Source: Metridium senile
Taxonomy: Eukaryota; Cnidaria; Anthozoa; Actiniaria; Metridiidae
Assembly: GCA_949775045.1 (NCBI GenBank)
Contig: OX459103.1
Location: 14,423,896 to 14,487,895 of the forward strand
DNA length: 64,000 bases
Reading direction: 5' to 3'
Shown here in pieces: positions 31,433 through 43,610 of this stretch. The notes beneath the pieces were generated by a model. The model saw only the letters and a list, made by a program, of their open reading frames with translations, was not told the origin of the DNA and searched no databases. The position numbers were made by a program, and so were the translations under genes. Every line of letters starts with the position of its first letter. Positions within the stretch are counted from its first letter, which is position 1.

Positions 31433-34411
31433 ATCATCATCATCATCATCTTTTCCCACGAGGCACATTATCGGCCTTGGGGCGCTTCTGATTGGTTGGT
31501 GTTGTAAAGCGACCTCTAATTAGTTGCTGTAGGGCTGTTTTGTCCATCATCATACGTCTTGCCTGTTGTGTATCGACACCCAGGAGCTTTTCGATGTTGT
31601 TCCATCCTTTCCATGGCGTTCTTACATCAAACAATACCTGCTTTGGCAGAGTATCATTCTCCATTCTACAGATATGGCCTATGTATTTGACATGTTGGCG
31701 GTAGCAGAAGTCTCGAATGGGCGTAGTTTGAGTTATTTCCCGTAGTTGTTCTTTGGACAATTTAAAGCTCCAATCTAACTCTCCGTTGATTCACCCTGAT
31801 CCTTCCTGCTGGGAGCGTTCTTTCGCTTGAACCCACCTTTCACCATTCTCCTAAGGTAACCATGCCACACAGTCTCAATTTTGTCAAGCTCTGTTTCCCT
31901 TAAAACCCATGCTTGGATGCTATAAAGCAGTCGGGACCGCACACATGTAGTCAGGGATGTCACCCTTGTAGCTAACTGTATTCTGTTGTCTGTAAGTACA
32001 TGTTTAAGCTCATTCCATTTCTGGAACGCGGCTCCAATCCTGGCATACAGGAAACGGAATGTTGTCCACTTCATCGTTTAAGATGGTATAGCCAAGATAT
32101 TTGAAGCTTCGCACATTCTTGACTTTATTGTCACCAACAGTTACCAGACTTTCCTTGTTCTTGATCTCATCTTCGACATTGAACGTCATCGTCTCAGTTT
32201 TGCTATATGACATCTGCAATCCAAACCGTGTAAACGTTTGGTCATATATTTCAAGGATGGTTTTCAGTTCCTGGACAGAGTTATCAAAAAGGACCTCATC
32301 ATCTGCATATAAGAGTTCAGTAATGTAGGTAACACCAACTTGTGGGGCTTTCTTACGATATGCTCTTGGTGACACTTCATTTGGTATGCAGTATTGTACT
32401 CTAAGTCCTGTTTCTGGGAGTTTCTTCCGTATTTCATTCTTTGCAATTCTTACAACGAAGTCCATGTATATGTTGAAAAGTATGGGAGATTCCAAAGCTC
32501 CTTGACGGCATCCTACTAACGTCTCGAAGAAGCGTGAACTCCCTTTGATACAGGCCTTCGTGCCAGTCTATAATGCACGCAATACGGATACTAATTGAGG
32601 ACACTTGAGTCGGATTTCTAAGCACTTGAACAGAGCGCCCCTAGGGATCCAGTCGTAGGCAGCTTTTAGGTCGACAAAGGCTATATAAACCGGGCTTTTG
32701 GACTTTCCTGCATTGTCAATCAGCTGGCGTAGAATAAATATAGCATCAGATGTTGACCTGTTTCCTCGGAAGCCAAATTGTGATGACAACAGTATATATT
32801 CGTAAGCCTCTCTGATCCTCTCGACAACAATCCCTGATAACACCTTGGACACTGTCGCAACTATACTCAACCCTCTATAGTTCTCCGCAAGTGACTTGAG
32901 ACCCCTCTTGTGTAAACATGTTATATTGGCTATCAGCCACTTGGATGGCACTTGGAGACAAGACCATGTCATTCCAATCAGAAGTATAATGTAGTTTAAC
33001 AGTCCCATTGACATCGAGTATTTTAATTGTTCTGCATATACCTTGTCTGATCCCTGGCATTTACCATTCTTCAGTCTCTTCATACTCTTCTCAACTTCTG
33101 CATGGTTGGGTGTTAGGATACTAATCTCAGGAAGGTCATCCGGTGGTAGTATATGTGGATAGTTCTCAGGTTGTTCAAGTTCAGGTTGAGGTTCATACGC
33201 GCGATTACTAAAGTGCGCCGAGAAGTGCTCCTCTAGCTTCTGAGGGGCACTCAATGGGCTACTGAGCCGTGGTAGTGATGTATATTGTTTCATCAGCCTG
33301 AACTCCTTCTCTGTGTCCCGTTGTTGACTTGCAAAATTCAATTTATCTGCCTTAGCTTTAAAATAGGCATTTTTCAATTCTGTACGAAGTTTCCTTAGCT
33401 CATAAGACAGTGATTTTTTCTTTACTGGGTCCTTTTCCATTCGATGTCTATGAGTGAGTTCCTGATATGTGTGGTTTGTCCATGGTTTGTCAATTTCCTT
33501 CTTGGTCTTAGGTGGTATTGTTTCTTTTGATGCCTCCTGGATGGCGTCTGTCACCCGTTCTTCCATTTCATTTAACTGCATGGTGCTTGGGTCATCAGCT
33601 AGAAGGAGCTCTAGCTTTGCACTATATGTGGCTTGAATTTCAGGGTCGTCTCTTAGTTTTCGTATATCGGGGTAGAAAGAAGGCATTTTCTTTTTACCGA
33701 AGATCTTTTTCACTTGTTTTCTTGTCGGGAAAACAGCCTGCATTACAACTATACGGTGATCAGACTCGAATATCTGACTCTGCATTGGATATACTCGACA
33801 GTTCGTAGTGGCACGTTTAACATACCAGTCAGCCATTATATAGTCGAGCCTGCGTTTATAGTAAAGGTTGAAATGAAATGACCATCTGTGTTCATCTGAT
33901 CTTGTTGCGAACATTGTATTCAAAATGTAGAAGTTGTTGCTTTCTGCAGTCTCAATTAGCTTTTCGCCATTAAAGCTTGTTGGGTCTTTATCATTATATG
34001 GCCCCACTACTCGCCAACATCCATGATCACAGTCTTCTCCAATGGTGGCATTGAAGTCCCCAGCAGCAATGATTTTATATGAAGGGTGATCTTTCCTCAA
34101 CTTCTGAATCGCTTTGTTCAGTGTTCGGTAGAATCTCTCTTTGGAGGAGATACTGTATTCTTCAGTTGTACAGTAGCAACAGTATATTCCTAATTTTACT
34201 CCGTTAACCTTAACTCTCACCATAGTCATCCTTCCCTCCATTATGTGCTCCACATCTACGAGTCGAACATGTGGTGCTAGAACGAGGGCAATGCCTGCAT
34301 TTGCAACACTCATACCATTATACACTACCCGCCAACCTTTGAGAACTTGATCATCAAAGCAAAAATTTCGCATTTACAGGTTCTAACATTGATCGTTCCT
34401 AGACGAAACAT
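31433..34411 (-). mobile_element. Degraded APE-type LINE with ATG-repeat tail
   Basis: Minus-strand non-LTR element. The endonuclease opens at 34411 with LGTINVRT and continues after a frameshift with AAGDFNATIGED, RLDYIMADWY and SDHRIVV. Reverse transcriptase follows: NYRGLSIVATVSKVLS, FGFRGNRSTSDAI, FVDLKAAYDWIP, and, after frameshifts near 32590-32480, LYADDEVLFD at about 32310. A C-terminal region with Cys/His text (HVKYIGHICRMENDTLPKQ) ends at 31446. The 3' end carries a short simple repeat (ATG on the element strand, 31433-31450), a common tail type in some LINE clades. At least three frame breaks make it inactive. The 5' limit upstream of 34411 is not certain. Confidence 0.85.
32568..34373 (-). 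pseudogene. LINE ORF2 fragment: endonuclease plus N-terminal RT, 601 aa
   Basis: The largest open piece of the LINE. Residues 1-220 are an exonuclease/endonuclease/phosphatase-fold endonuclease that lacks its first strands because of a frameshift near 34373. Residues about 430-600 hold RT motifs up to the first catalytic block (VDLKAAYDW). The YADD block lies in the next ORF (32495-32010), the thumb in 32074-31775 and the tail in 31760-31446. Confidence 0.85.
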
Positions 34412-34964
34412 GTGACCTCTGACTTTGAGCTTCCTTTGTGCTTCATAATTCTTAACACACGTAAAATAAAATACAAAGAACAGTACAGTACTGTACTTTC
34501 ACACTTTCAAGTTATTAACTATCAAACTATCAAAACAGTCTATTGCCTTTTATTACTATATCCCAGAGTGAAAGAGGCTACTTCACAAACTGGTGCCAGA
34601 GCTCCATTTGCTCGCCCGGTCGCAAGACTAGGCTCCCCGGGGTGTACCTGCCACACACGGTGACGGACGAGGAGTTGGCTTGAGTGTGAGAGGCGATTAG
34701 ACTTATCGGGACTTACAAATGCCTTATAAGCCTAGCATAAAGTGAGTTGCGCGTCACACATTTTACACCCCTATACAAAACGGAAGTTACGTTACCGGAA
34801 GTTGTAATACTATTATCACGTGATTTGAAGTAAAATTCAGAGGAGAACGCATGGTCGTTCAACGTATACGTGTGTGTAAATATCTTGATAAATTCAGTAT
34901 TTTTACATGACTTAACAATACTATTTAGAGCACGAAGAAGTAAACATGGCGAGCAAAAACAAGA
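34412..34964. other. Between LINE and giant foldback, no gene seen
   Basis: Probably includes 5' untranslated LINE sequence at its left end. The GC-richer patch 34595-34680 has no recognisable RNA or coding signal. Confidence 0.4.
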
Positions 34965-37253
34965 TTAAGGAGGTTTCCTACAGTTTTTCTAGTGCTTGAC
35001 CGGTCAACTTTAAACGGCTGTAAAATCTGATATGGGATCACCCACAGCCTTCACACTTTGTCAACTTGTTACATAAAGATTGAAGTTTGTGAGGGTGTGT
35101 CTTTTGTTTACATCGGCGTTACCATAGCGACGAAACATTGACATCGCGGTTTTTGATTAGCAGCGATTTTACGCGTTTTTCGATCTAAACTTTTAAAACG
35201 ACCTTCACAGTGCTAATATATGGCTGTTTGCCTAGAAGTATACGAAGTCTGAAGAAAATCGTAAAAGCCGATTTTGAATAATTTGAGAGGCAATTTTTTA
35301 AGCTACAAATTCACTCTTTCTTATTTGCCATCCAATAACTTTGCAAAGAAAACACTTTAACAATCCCTTCGACTGCACCAATCTTGCTCCAGCTTTAGAC
35401 TACTTGTCTGCAAAATTTCAAGTCGGAAGGTGCTTTGGATCACAGTCAGTGTGCTTCAAGGTAGACACAAAATTGGGCTGATTTTTAGCAAAAATCATGA
35501 AAATAACGCTCAATGAACTTTAAGAAAAACCTGTGCAACGCTTTTTTTCTAACTTCCTTGAGTTAAACTTGAGGATATTTTCAATATACTGTCCAAGCGT
35601 CTACTTGATTGAAGTTTTTTAAGGTACTCAAATAAAATTCCAAAGTTGGGCATATGTTGTGTAACTCTGCGCTCAAGATTCTAGGTTGATGTTGATGTTT
35701 GTAAGCTCTCATTCCAGCAAGAAGGCATGCTTCAGTATGCTAATTAGAGGCATGGCGTTGCCATGGTGTCACGCGTTTCACTCCGCTGCGCTGCCGTACG
35801 TGTGTCTTGCGTAAAAATTATTTCGACTGTTTTACACTACGTAAAAATGGTTTTCAGACACCAAAACAAAACTACATTGCTTATTTGACATCTGTTTTTC
35901 TTAGAGGAATATGAAATCACACATATACACTGAGAATTAAGCACATTTTATTCAATATATTTTATATCTGATTTCTTTCTGCGAATACTGTATTTGGCTT
36001 GCAATTTAATTGTATTGAAGTCAAAAAAGTATTTGCAAAATCACAATAATAAATTGTATATTTCTAGTAGCAAATGAACAATTCAGTTATAGCGCGTATT
36101 TTCTATTGATCACACGTATCATCCGATACATTGCGGAACATTCTGGTTCTGCTGAAAAGCAACCTTACCCTGGGTAAGAGAGATTTTTTTCTATCAACTT
36201 TTGCATTTTGCATAAATCTGACGAATTTACAAACATTTAATATCAAAAGTAATTACAAACACACAATAAAGAAAACCCTCTGGTTTTCAGTTTAGCAAAC
36301 TAAATCCTATCAAGATAATTTATTGTAATTTGTTAAAAACAAATCATTTAAAAAAGTACTTTTTTACAGTTTTTTTACGCAGTGTAAAACAGTCGAAATA
36401 ATTTTTACGCAAGACACACGTACGGCAGCGCAGCGTAGTGAAACGCGTGACACCATGGCAACGCCATGCCTCTAATTAGCATACTGAAGCATGCCTTCAT
36501 GCTGGAATGTGAGCTTACAAACATCAACATGAACCTAGAATCTTGAGCGCAGAGTTACACAGCATAAGCCCAACTTTGGAATTTTATTTGAGTACCTTAA
36601 AAAGCTTCAATCAAGTAGGCGCTTGGACAGTGTATTGAAAATATCCTCAAGTTTAACTCAAGGAAGTTAGAAAAAAAGCGTTGGACAGGTTTTTCTTAAA
36701 GTTCATTGAGCGTTAGTTTCATGATTTTTGCTAAAAATCAGCCCAATTTTGTGTCTACGTTGAAGCACACTTACTGTGATCCAAAGCACCTTCCGACTTG
36801 AAATTTTGCAGACAAGTAGTCTAAAGCTGGAACAAGATTTATGCAGTCGAAGGGATTGTTAAAGTGTTTTCTTTGCAAAGTTATTGGATGGCAAATAAGA
36901 AAGAGTGAATTTGTAGCTTAAAAAATTGCCTCTCAAATTATTCAAAATCGGCTTTTACGATTTTCTTCAAACTTCGTATACTTCTAGGCAAACAGCCGTA
37001 TATTAGCACTGTGGAGGTCGTTTTAAAAGTTTAGATCGAATAACACGTAAAATCGCTGCTAATCAAAAACCGCGATGTCATTGTTTCGTCGCTATGGTAA
37101 CGCCGATGTAAACAAAAGACACACCCTCACAAACTTCTATCTTTATGTAACTAGTTGGCAAAATGTAAAAGCTGTGGGTGTTTCCATATCAGATCTAGAC
37201 TCGTTTAAAGTTGTCCTATCGAGCACTCGAAAAACTGTAGGAAGCCGCCTTAA
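34965..37253. mobile_element. Giant foldback element with about 885-bp arms, TTAA borders
   Basis: Left arm about 34965-35850 and right arm about 36365-37253 are inverted copies separated by a roughly 515-bp AT-rich centre. The ends read TTAAGG(A/C)GG...TTCCTACAG on both sides and start at TTAA, which may be the target. The arms match closely over their whole length, including CGATGTAAACAAAAGACACA and GTAACGCCATGCC-type blocks, and differ by scattered substitutions. No coding frame of note lies inside. This is a non-autonomous foldback or long-TIR transposon. The TTAA border would fit a piggyBac-like or similar transposase, but the terminal bases do not match the usual piggyBac CCC start. Confidence 0.85.
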
Positions 37254-38224
37254 AGCATACAGTAAAGCATATACAACAAGAAACATTAAATTTTGAAGAA
37301 ATTATCTCATAAACGGACCAAGCAATAATCTATTGTAATATCTCTGGAAGTATGTAACATTATTATTATTATTATTATTGTTATTATTATTGTTTTTTTT
37401 TTTCAATAATCAAAAGTTTATGTTTTAAGTGTTATAATATTTAAATAGATAGCCACATTTTTTGGCTTAAAGGTTCACAGTTACCCTAAAAAGCGTGGAT
37501 ATGACTGTAAATATGTCGTATTTTCTTTGCTCACTTCGCTCTTCTCTTAACCAAACAAGCTAAAAGCCCATGTACAAAAAATCCAAATTACAAACAAAAC
37601 GTTAATAATACCAAACTGTAGGCTGCAATTCAAACTAAATTATATAAATTTTATTTTCAGTGGTTCGGCGTTAAAATATAAATAATATAGTCTGGAACAT
37701 AAAATTTTATGTAAAAAGACAATACACCTAGTTTTAATTAATCAAAAAATAATAATTTGTATACCTGTATAGTTGTATATAAGGAAAATAAAATAATATA
37801 AATTGAATTACATTAAAAATGTGGTTCCGCGTCCGTTTATATTTTAAATTCATTAGGTGTAGGTTTTTGTATTTTTGAATCGATTAGAAAAATCCTAAGC
37901 CGTCTTTGCTCATAAAGTATAACTAAAGTGAAAACAAAAAAGTCCGTTCTACATAATCTGTGATTTCGAATTTCGTAGTTGTTTTTGTGTTTATATTATT
38001 AAAATATTTAAAGTTTAGATTGGGCATGGCCCATGCACATACTAGTTACATGTACATGTTTATGTTGTAAGAAAAAAAAAGAAACTGGGAGCTCCGCTAT
38101 TAGATAGTACCTAGTTTGTAAAGCGATAGGTAATTCCAAGACGAAAAGGAATTATAGGCATACGCGTATTACAAAAAGCAAACACAGTCCACACTTCTTG
38201 AATAGCTACATACACAGTACATAC
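37254..38224. other. Intron sequence, no gene seen
   Basis: AT-rich, with a short ATT/TTG tract at 37360-37402. Bases 38118-38170 carry a copy of the dispersed repeat also found at the outer edge of the foldback at 21230-21560. Confidence 0.45.
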
Positions 38225-38339
38225 CTTTCTCACACTGATCGCCTGTAAAACCACTTTTACATTTGCATCGAAAGTCTTTTCTGTTCTCTTGAAATATGCA
38301 ATCGCCTCCATTTTGACAAGGCGTGTGTTGGCAGGGATT
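38225..38339 (-). CDS. Exon 2 of PAN-EGF-TLDc gene: EGF domain 1
   Basis: 115 bp, entering in phase 0 (acceptor TTTTCAG) and leaving in phase 1 (donor GTATGT). It encodes a canonical six-cysteine EGF module of the non-calcium type, with NPCQHTPCQNGGDC followed by CKCKSGFTGDQC (about residues 120-158). An overlapping frame with an ATG gives a longer uninterrupted ORF but breaks the cysteine pattern and the splice phases. The phase change from 0 to 1 matches both neighbours exactly. Confidence 0.9.
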
Positions 38340-38571
38340 CTGAAAATAAGCAAATTGTTTGAGCGAGCTCTATAATATCACACAAAAGCTGTTGTGTTGT
38401 TGAGATGCACTACATATCAGTTAACGATTTCAACTTTCAAAAAGTATTTACAATGGATAGCAGATATGTTTGCTTCTAATATATGTATATATATCTTTTT
38501 GAGGATTGAGATATATCTATCTTTTGCAAATAATTATGTGTGTATTTAAACATTACCCAACGATTCCTTAC

Positions 38572-38928
38572 CTGAACACTATAGTGGTTAACACCGATGT
38601 TTTTAGCCATGTTTTTTCTGTTAGTAAACTGGTCTGAGGAAAGCAGCTCGCATTTGTGTCGGCCATGCCTTATAGGAATAGTCCCAAAATTCACCGACCG
38701 ACACCAATAGACCCCAAGGCACTCAAAGATGCAATTCATTTTGCCATCAACGAGTGTGGACGTCATCTTAACGCCATGGATGTCTTGTGGTAGAGTTAGC
38801 TCTTGTTGAGGATACAGGTCGAAGATAAGATCTAGAGCACGATCCTGAGATCTATCTGTACTTAAGGCTTCTTGTATTCCTTGCACGAGGATAAGGACAC
38901 AAATTGCGGTTTGGAATGACGGTTTCAT
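38572..38928 (-). CDS. Exon 1 of PAN-EGF-TLDc gene: signal peptide and PAN/apple-like domain
   Basis: 119 codons ending in phase 0 at donor GTAAGG. Residues 1 to about 22 form a signal peptide with hydrophobic core ICVLILVQGI. The remainder has cysteines at 66, 70, 76 and 93 in the spacing seen in PAN/apple-like modules (NCIFECLGVYWCRSVNF ... HKCELL). The gene as assembled from seven exons encodes about 468 residues: secreted, PAN, EGF, two nearly identical calcium-binding EGFs, a fourth EGF, then TLDc. Such proteins are likely extracellular-matrix or skeleton-associated in cnidarians. Adhesion is the inferred role. Additional exons in the 16-kb intron cannot be excluded. Confidence 0.85.
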
Positions 38929-40383
38929 AGTTGCTGACTAATATAGCTTTTGACTCTCGAACAAAAACCTTTAAAACTGTTTCTGTTCAGTCAACTAGCA
39001 GATCTAATAACCTTTTAGAAACAGTACAAAAGGCCAAATCGTCAAAAAATGTTTCAACCTGAGAAGAGTCTCTGTTTACCAGAGCGTCCAATAACAATGT
39101 TCTTACGAAGTTGTTCTGTACTGCAAAATGTGTCGCTGTTGAAGTATATCTTTATGTTATTTTCGAGTGCATGTAATTACGCTTATTTGCCAGAACTTTG
39201 TCATGTAAAATAATATATAACAAATAGAAATCAATTAGAAATGTTGTTTATTTATTTTTATTCCATTACCACCTGAATTGAATAGAATGACTGTTTGTCG
39301 TACAGTTATTTCAAAAAGGTTGTTGGAGTAAACAGATCTAAATATTATTATCATTTACGATTACATACCTCTTTTTGGCAGAAAACGAATTTACAGTACA
39401 ATGCCAGTACAATTTAGTTAATAGAGCTTATACATGTAATTAATCAAACTATGCTTTGCCATCCAGAAAAGCACTCGAAAGAAAATGTTAAGAATATCAT
39501 ATCCCCTCTTTAATGCGTTTTTTAGAATATGATACAGTCATTGTCATTAATGTTGTCCACCTAAAGAAGAAATTAACATTACTACAAGTGACATGTAATT
39601 CCTTGTTGATTTGTTTTACAGCATTTAACATTTCAATGTTTAACTATAAAATGAGTAACAATAAACACGGATTATAAATTATGAGCTTATGTTCACAATT
39701 AATGATAGTACTAGTATCGAGGATTGAGAGAGAACGTATATTGTGTCACGTGATATTTCTTATAGTGTTAATGTCCTTTTTAGTGGACAATGTTAATGAC
39801 ATTGACTGAGTGTATATTTTTAGCTTGTAACCATTGCCTCTTCTTTCAGATCGTTTAAAATTGGTGTTGTAAAATATTTTTTCAAATAAAAAAAAAAGAA
39901 AAGAAAGAAAGAAAAAACAGAAAAAAAAGGATTGCAATATAATTTACCTCTCATTTTGAGTATTAAATTATATAGCTTTAACTTAAAGTACATATCTCCC
40001 TTCAAATACATCTAGAAATAGATATATACATAACTATATATAGCAGTGAACTATCTCAATTTAATTTCAAATCTTAGGATTCAATCTCAAAAATTTAGGT
40101 CCAATATTTTGGAACAGTGAAATAACTACATCTAGTTTGCAATGATAATTCCAATTTTTTTTTTCATTTTTAAGGATATATTCTTCTCAGTTGAAAGCAA
40201 GTGTATGCAAGCGGTGATTATATTTTAAAGCACTATATAGCAAGAGCTATTCTTACTAGAGTGGTTGTTGTATCAACATTACTCTAAAACTTTGAGTAAA
40301 CAACTTAAAGTTCGCTAATGGGACTTATCATTTTTATTTATCTTATAGATATCAAGTTAAGTAACCAAAATAAATATTGATAT
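38929..40383. other. Upstream region of the PAN-EGF-TLDc gene
   Basis: This would hold the promoter, but no clear TATA or initiator can be singled out in AT-rich DNA. Bases 39175-39355 recur at 43432-43610 (separate entry). A purine-rich patch lies at 39880-39930. Confidence 0.4.
39175..39355. repeat. Direct repeat flanking the 1.2-kb array, left copy
   Basis: Shares TTACGCTTATTTGCCAGAAC and further blocks (TAGAAATCAATTAGAAATG, GAATAGAATGACTGTTT, TTATTTCAAAAAGGTTG) in order with 43432-43610. Confidence 0.8.
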
Positions 40384-43350
40384 TTTACAAACTTAGAAAG
40401 AACAAATAAATAATTATCTGTTTGCTTGCATCTACGAATTATGTTATCAAAAGTTACAGATATTAAGTTAAGTAGCAATAAACAACTGAAGGAAGATCAT
40501 GTAACGTAAAATAGAATCTAATTTTTTAGGGAAGCCTTAGAAAAGTACCAACAATTCCCAAATATTGTACGCTTACAAGCAGGGAGAAGTTATTCACGAG
40601 TGATAATTTTTTTTTGTAGGTATTATTAAATTTTCAAAACTCCTATAGCACTCACACACACAAATCACCCAAACTACTATTTTTTTGTAATTTTTACAGC
40701 TTGCAATGGGATAGTCTATATTTAGTACTGGCAGGTGTTTTGACAGCACATACTTCCGTCATTTGAATTATTATAACTGTTTCAATGGAAACTCAAACAC
40801 AAAAAATATTGTTTTTGACATTTTACAAACTTAGAAACACAAATAAATAATTATCTGTATGCTTGTATGTACGAATTACGCATTCACAGTTATAGATATT
40901 GAGTTAAGTAGCAATATACAAGGAAAACCATGTAACGTAAGAAAGAATTAAACGTTTTAGGAAAGCTGGATATAATTTTTCTTGGAGCGGCGGATTGAAC
41001 AAAAACTCGCACATACTTTTAGCCACTTCAAGCTTAAAAAACTTGACAACAAAGTTTTCAATTGTTAAACCAAAATGAAACAGTACAAAACAAAACAGAG
41101 CATACAAAAAAAATGAATTAAAAGAAAAAGAAGCAAAGAAAAAAAAACAAAGACAAATGGCAAAAAAATAGCAAGGATAGTTTTATGTCAATTCCGGTGA
41201 AGGAGGCTTCTGGTAACAGAACAGTGACGTCCGTCACACCTGAACAATCTTCCTCTTTCTCGCCGATTGCAAACTGACGCTCAGATTTGTTTTCACTCCC
41301 CAGCCCCTTCTCCTCCATATAGTGGGAGTATAGCGTTTTTTTTGCAGTTTTCCCCCAATCTTTAATGCTAAGAACCATTAGTAGAGATGAGTTATTTACA
41401 GCAAAATTATGTACCATTTGAAGATCTAATAAACGGCCACTAGCGTGGTCCAACTTCGCCAAAATCCAATGAATTGAATTCAATCTAACCAAACACAGCT
41501 CGTAGCCAATCCATTGTTTGAAGAAACAACAGACAGCAATTTAAGTAAACTATTCTCTATTGACGTCCTGAACTCTATTCTCTACTTGGCATTTTAGGAA
41601 CGAGCAAGTTTTAATCTACTTAGCAAACAGCGTTTATCATTTAACAAATAATCTAAAATTATTACATTCACTAATTTCAGAGTACTTCTATCAAAAGAAC
41701 AAAAAATGTATAGAATCTTTAGAAATGTACCAAAACTTCATAAATACGGAATGATTAATAGCAGGGAGAAGCACTCACGAGGAATATCCATTTTTTGTAG
41801 GTATTGGAGATTTTCAAAAGCTAATTTGTTTTTTTTATATATATATGAAAATCAGCCAAAGTAGTATTTTTTTACTATTTTTTGTGATTGTTTACAGCTT
41901 GCAATGGGATAGTTTATATTTAGTACGTGCAGGTATTTTGACAGCAGACACTTCCGTTATTTGAATTATTATCCGTACGGTTGTAACACTAGCTATTTTA
42001 ATTAAAATTATCAAACAAAAAACTTGTTATTGACATTTTAAAAACTTAGAAAGAACAAATAGATAAATATCTTTATGCTTGCATCTATGCATTCCGCATT
42101 CAAAAGATATAGAGATTAAGTTATGAAAATCACGTAGAGTAGAATAAAAAAAATGATCGATTTTAAAAGAACTGGATAGAGTTTTGTCGGATCCGAATTA
42201 CAATAAAAGCAGGTACTTTTAGCAAATTCAAACAACTCGTGCATGCCCCCGAAGTTTAAATGTTTAAACCAAAAACAAGAAAAGCATGCAAAAAAAGAGA
42301 AGCTAAAAGAAAAAGAAAAAAAGATTAAAAACTTAGACAAAACAACACAAATAGCTGCAAAACATAAATGGAATGTAAGTTTCGCAGTAAAATTAAATGA
42401 TTTTATGTCTTTGTTAATATGATTTCGTTCTCACTTCAGGTTAAGGAGACTTCCGGTATTATAGCAGAACAGTGACGTCACACCTGAACAGTGTTTCTCT
42501 TCCTCGCCGATTACAAACTCCACCACCCCACCTCCATTTAGTGTCAGAATAGTGGTTTTATTTGGAATTTTTCTCCCCCACCTTTGCGAAGAACGAAGCC
42601 TTTATAAATGGCTAGGTCATCCTTAGGGATGAGTTATTTGAAACAACATTATGTACAATTTCATGATCTAATAAAAAGCCACTAGCGTGGTCAAACTACG
42701 CTAAGATACGTGTGCTTCCCTTCACTTTCCTCCATTCTCACCAAACCGAGTTCACAGCTAATTCATTGCTTGAAGAAACAACAGGCAAAAACAGCAGTTT
42801 GAGTAAACTATTCTTCATCGACGTCCTGAACTCTATTCTCTACTTGGCATTTTAGGAACGAGCAAGTTTTAATCTACTTAATACATCTACCAATTTCTTT
42901 GTTTTTCTATGAAATGTAGAAGCTTTAGAAATGTACCAAAACTTCCCTAATAAGGTATGGTTAGCAGCAGCGAGAAGCACTCACGAGTAATATTTATTTT
43001 TTTGTAGGTATTTTAAATTTTTCAAAGCTGATAGCAGTTTCACTAAAGTCACCCGAACTACTCTTTTTATGATTTTTACAGTTTGCAATGGGATAGTCTA
43101 TATTAAGAACTGACAGGTGTTTTAACAGCAGATACTTCAATCATTTCAATTATTAGCCGTACGGTTGTAACACTAGCTGTGTCCATGGAAACTCCAACAA
43201 AAAAGAACTTGTTATTGACATTAGAAAACTTAGAAAGACCAAATTTATAATCATCTTTAAGCTTGTATGTACGAAATACGCAATCAAAAGTTTTACCAAT
43301 CTTGTTCAACCGTTCGTTTTGCTTTGGTACAATGCATTTTTCTAAAGAGT
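40384..43350. repeat. Array of diverged 1.2-kb direct repeats
   Basis: Landmarks recur in the same order. TTGCAATGGGATAGT is at 40701, 41899 and 43083. A TTTACAAACTTAGAAA-type block is at about 40384, 40820, 42033 and 43218. A GGGAGAAG-CACTCACGAG-type block is near 40582, 41763 and 42970. GACGTCCTGAACTCTATTCT is at about 41560 and 42820. The period is about 1180-1260 bp with roughly two and a half copies and noticeable divergence. No conserved coding frame crosses the copies: the 124-codon ORF at 41118-41492 is broken in the next copy. Confidence 0.75.
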
Positions 43351-43431
43351 AATACAAGGTGCATTGTATATATATGATTAAAAAGTATCTCTTATCACTT
43401 GCTTGAGTTTGGAGACTCTATGTTATTACGC

Positions 43432-43610
43432 TTATTTGCCAGAACTTTGTGGTGTAAAGTAATATATAACAAACAGAAATCAATTAGAAATGTTTTATAT
43501 TTATTTTCATTCCAATACCACTTGATCATGAATTGAATAGAATGACTGTTTAATATATAGTTATTTCAAAAAGGTTGCTGTAGTGAACAACAATTAATAT
43601 TATTATTGAT
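43432..43610. repeat. Direct repeat flanking the 1.2-kb array, right copy
   Basis: Counterpart of 39175-39355. The two copies bracket the array, suggesting that the whole 39.2-43.6 kb block grew by segmental duplication. Confidence 0.8.

Noticed and set aside
37075..37296. 73-codon ORF
   Set aside because: Falls across the end of the giant foldback arm. The opposite arm does not keep the frame.
38111..38353. 80-codon ORF over EGF exon 2
   Set aside because: A different frame from the one with the six-cysteine pattern and correct splice phases.
41118..41492. 124-codon ORF
   Set aside because: Lies in the 1.2-kb repeat array and is broken by stops in the neighbouring copy. No domain is visible.
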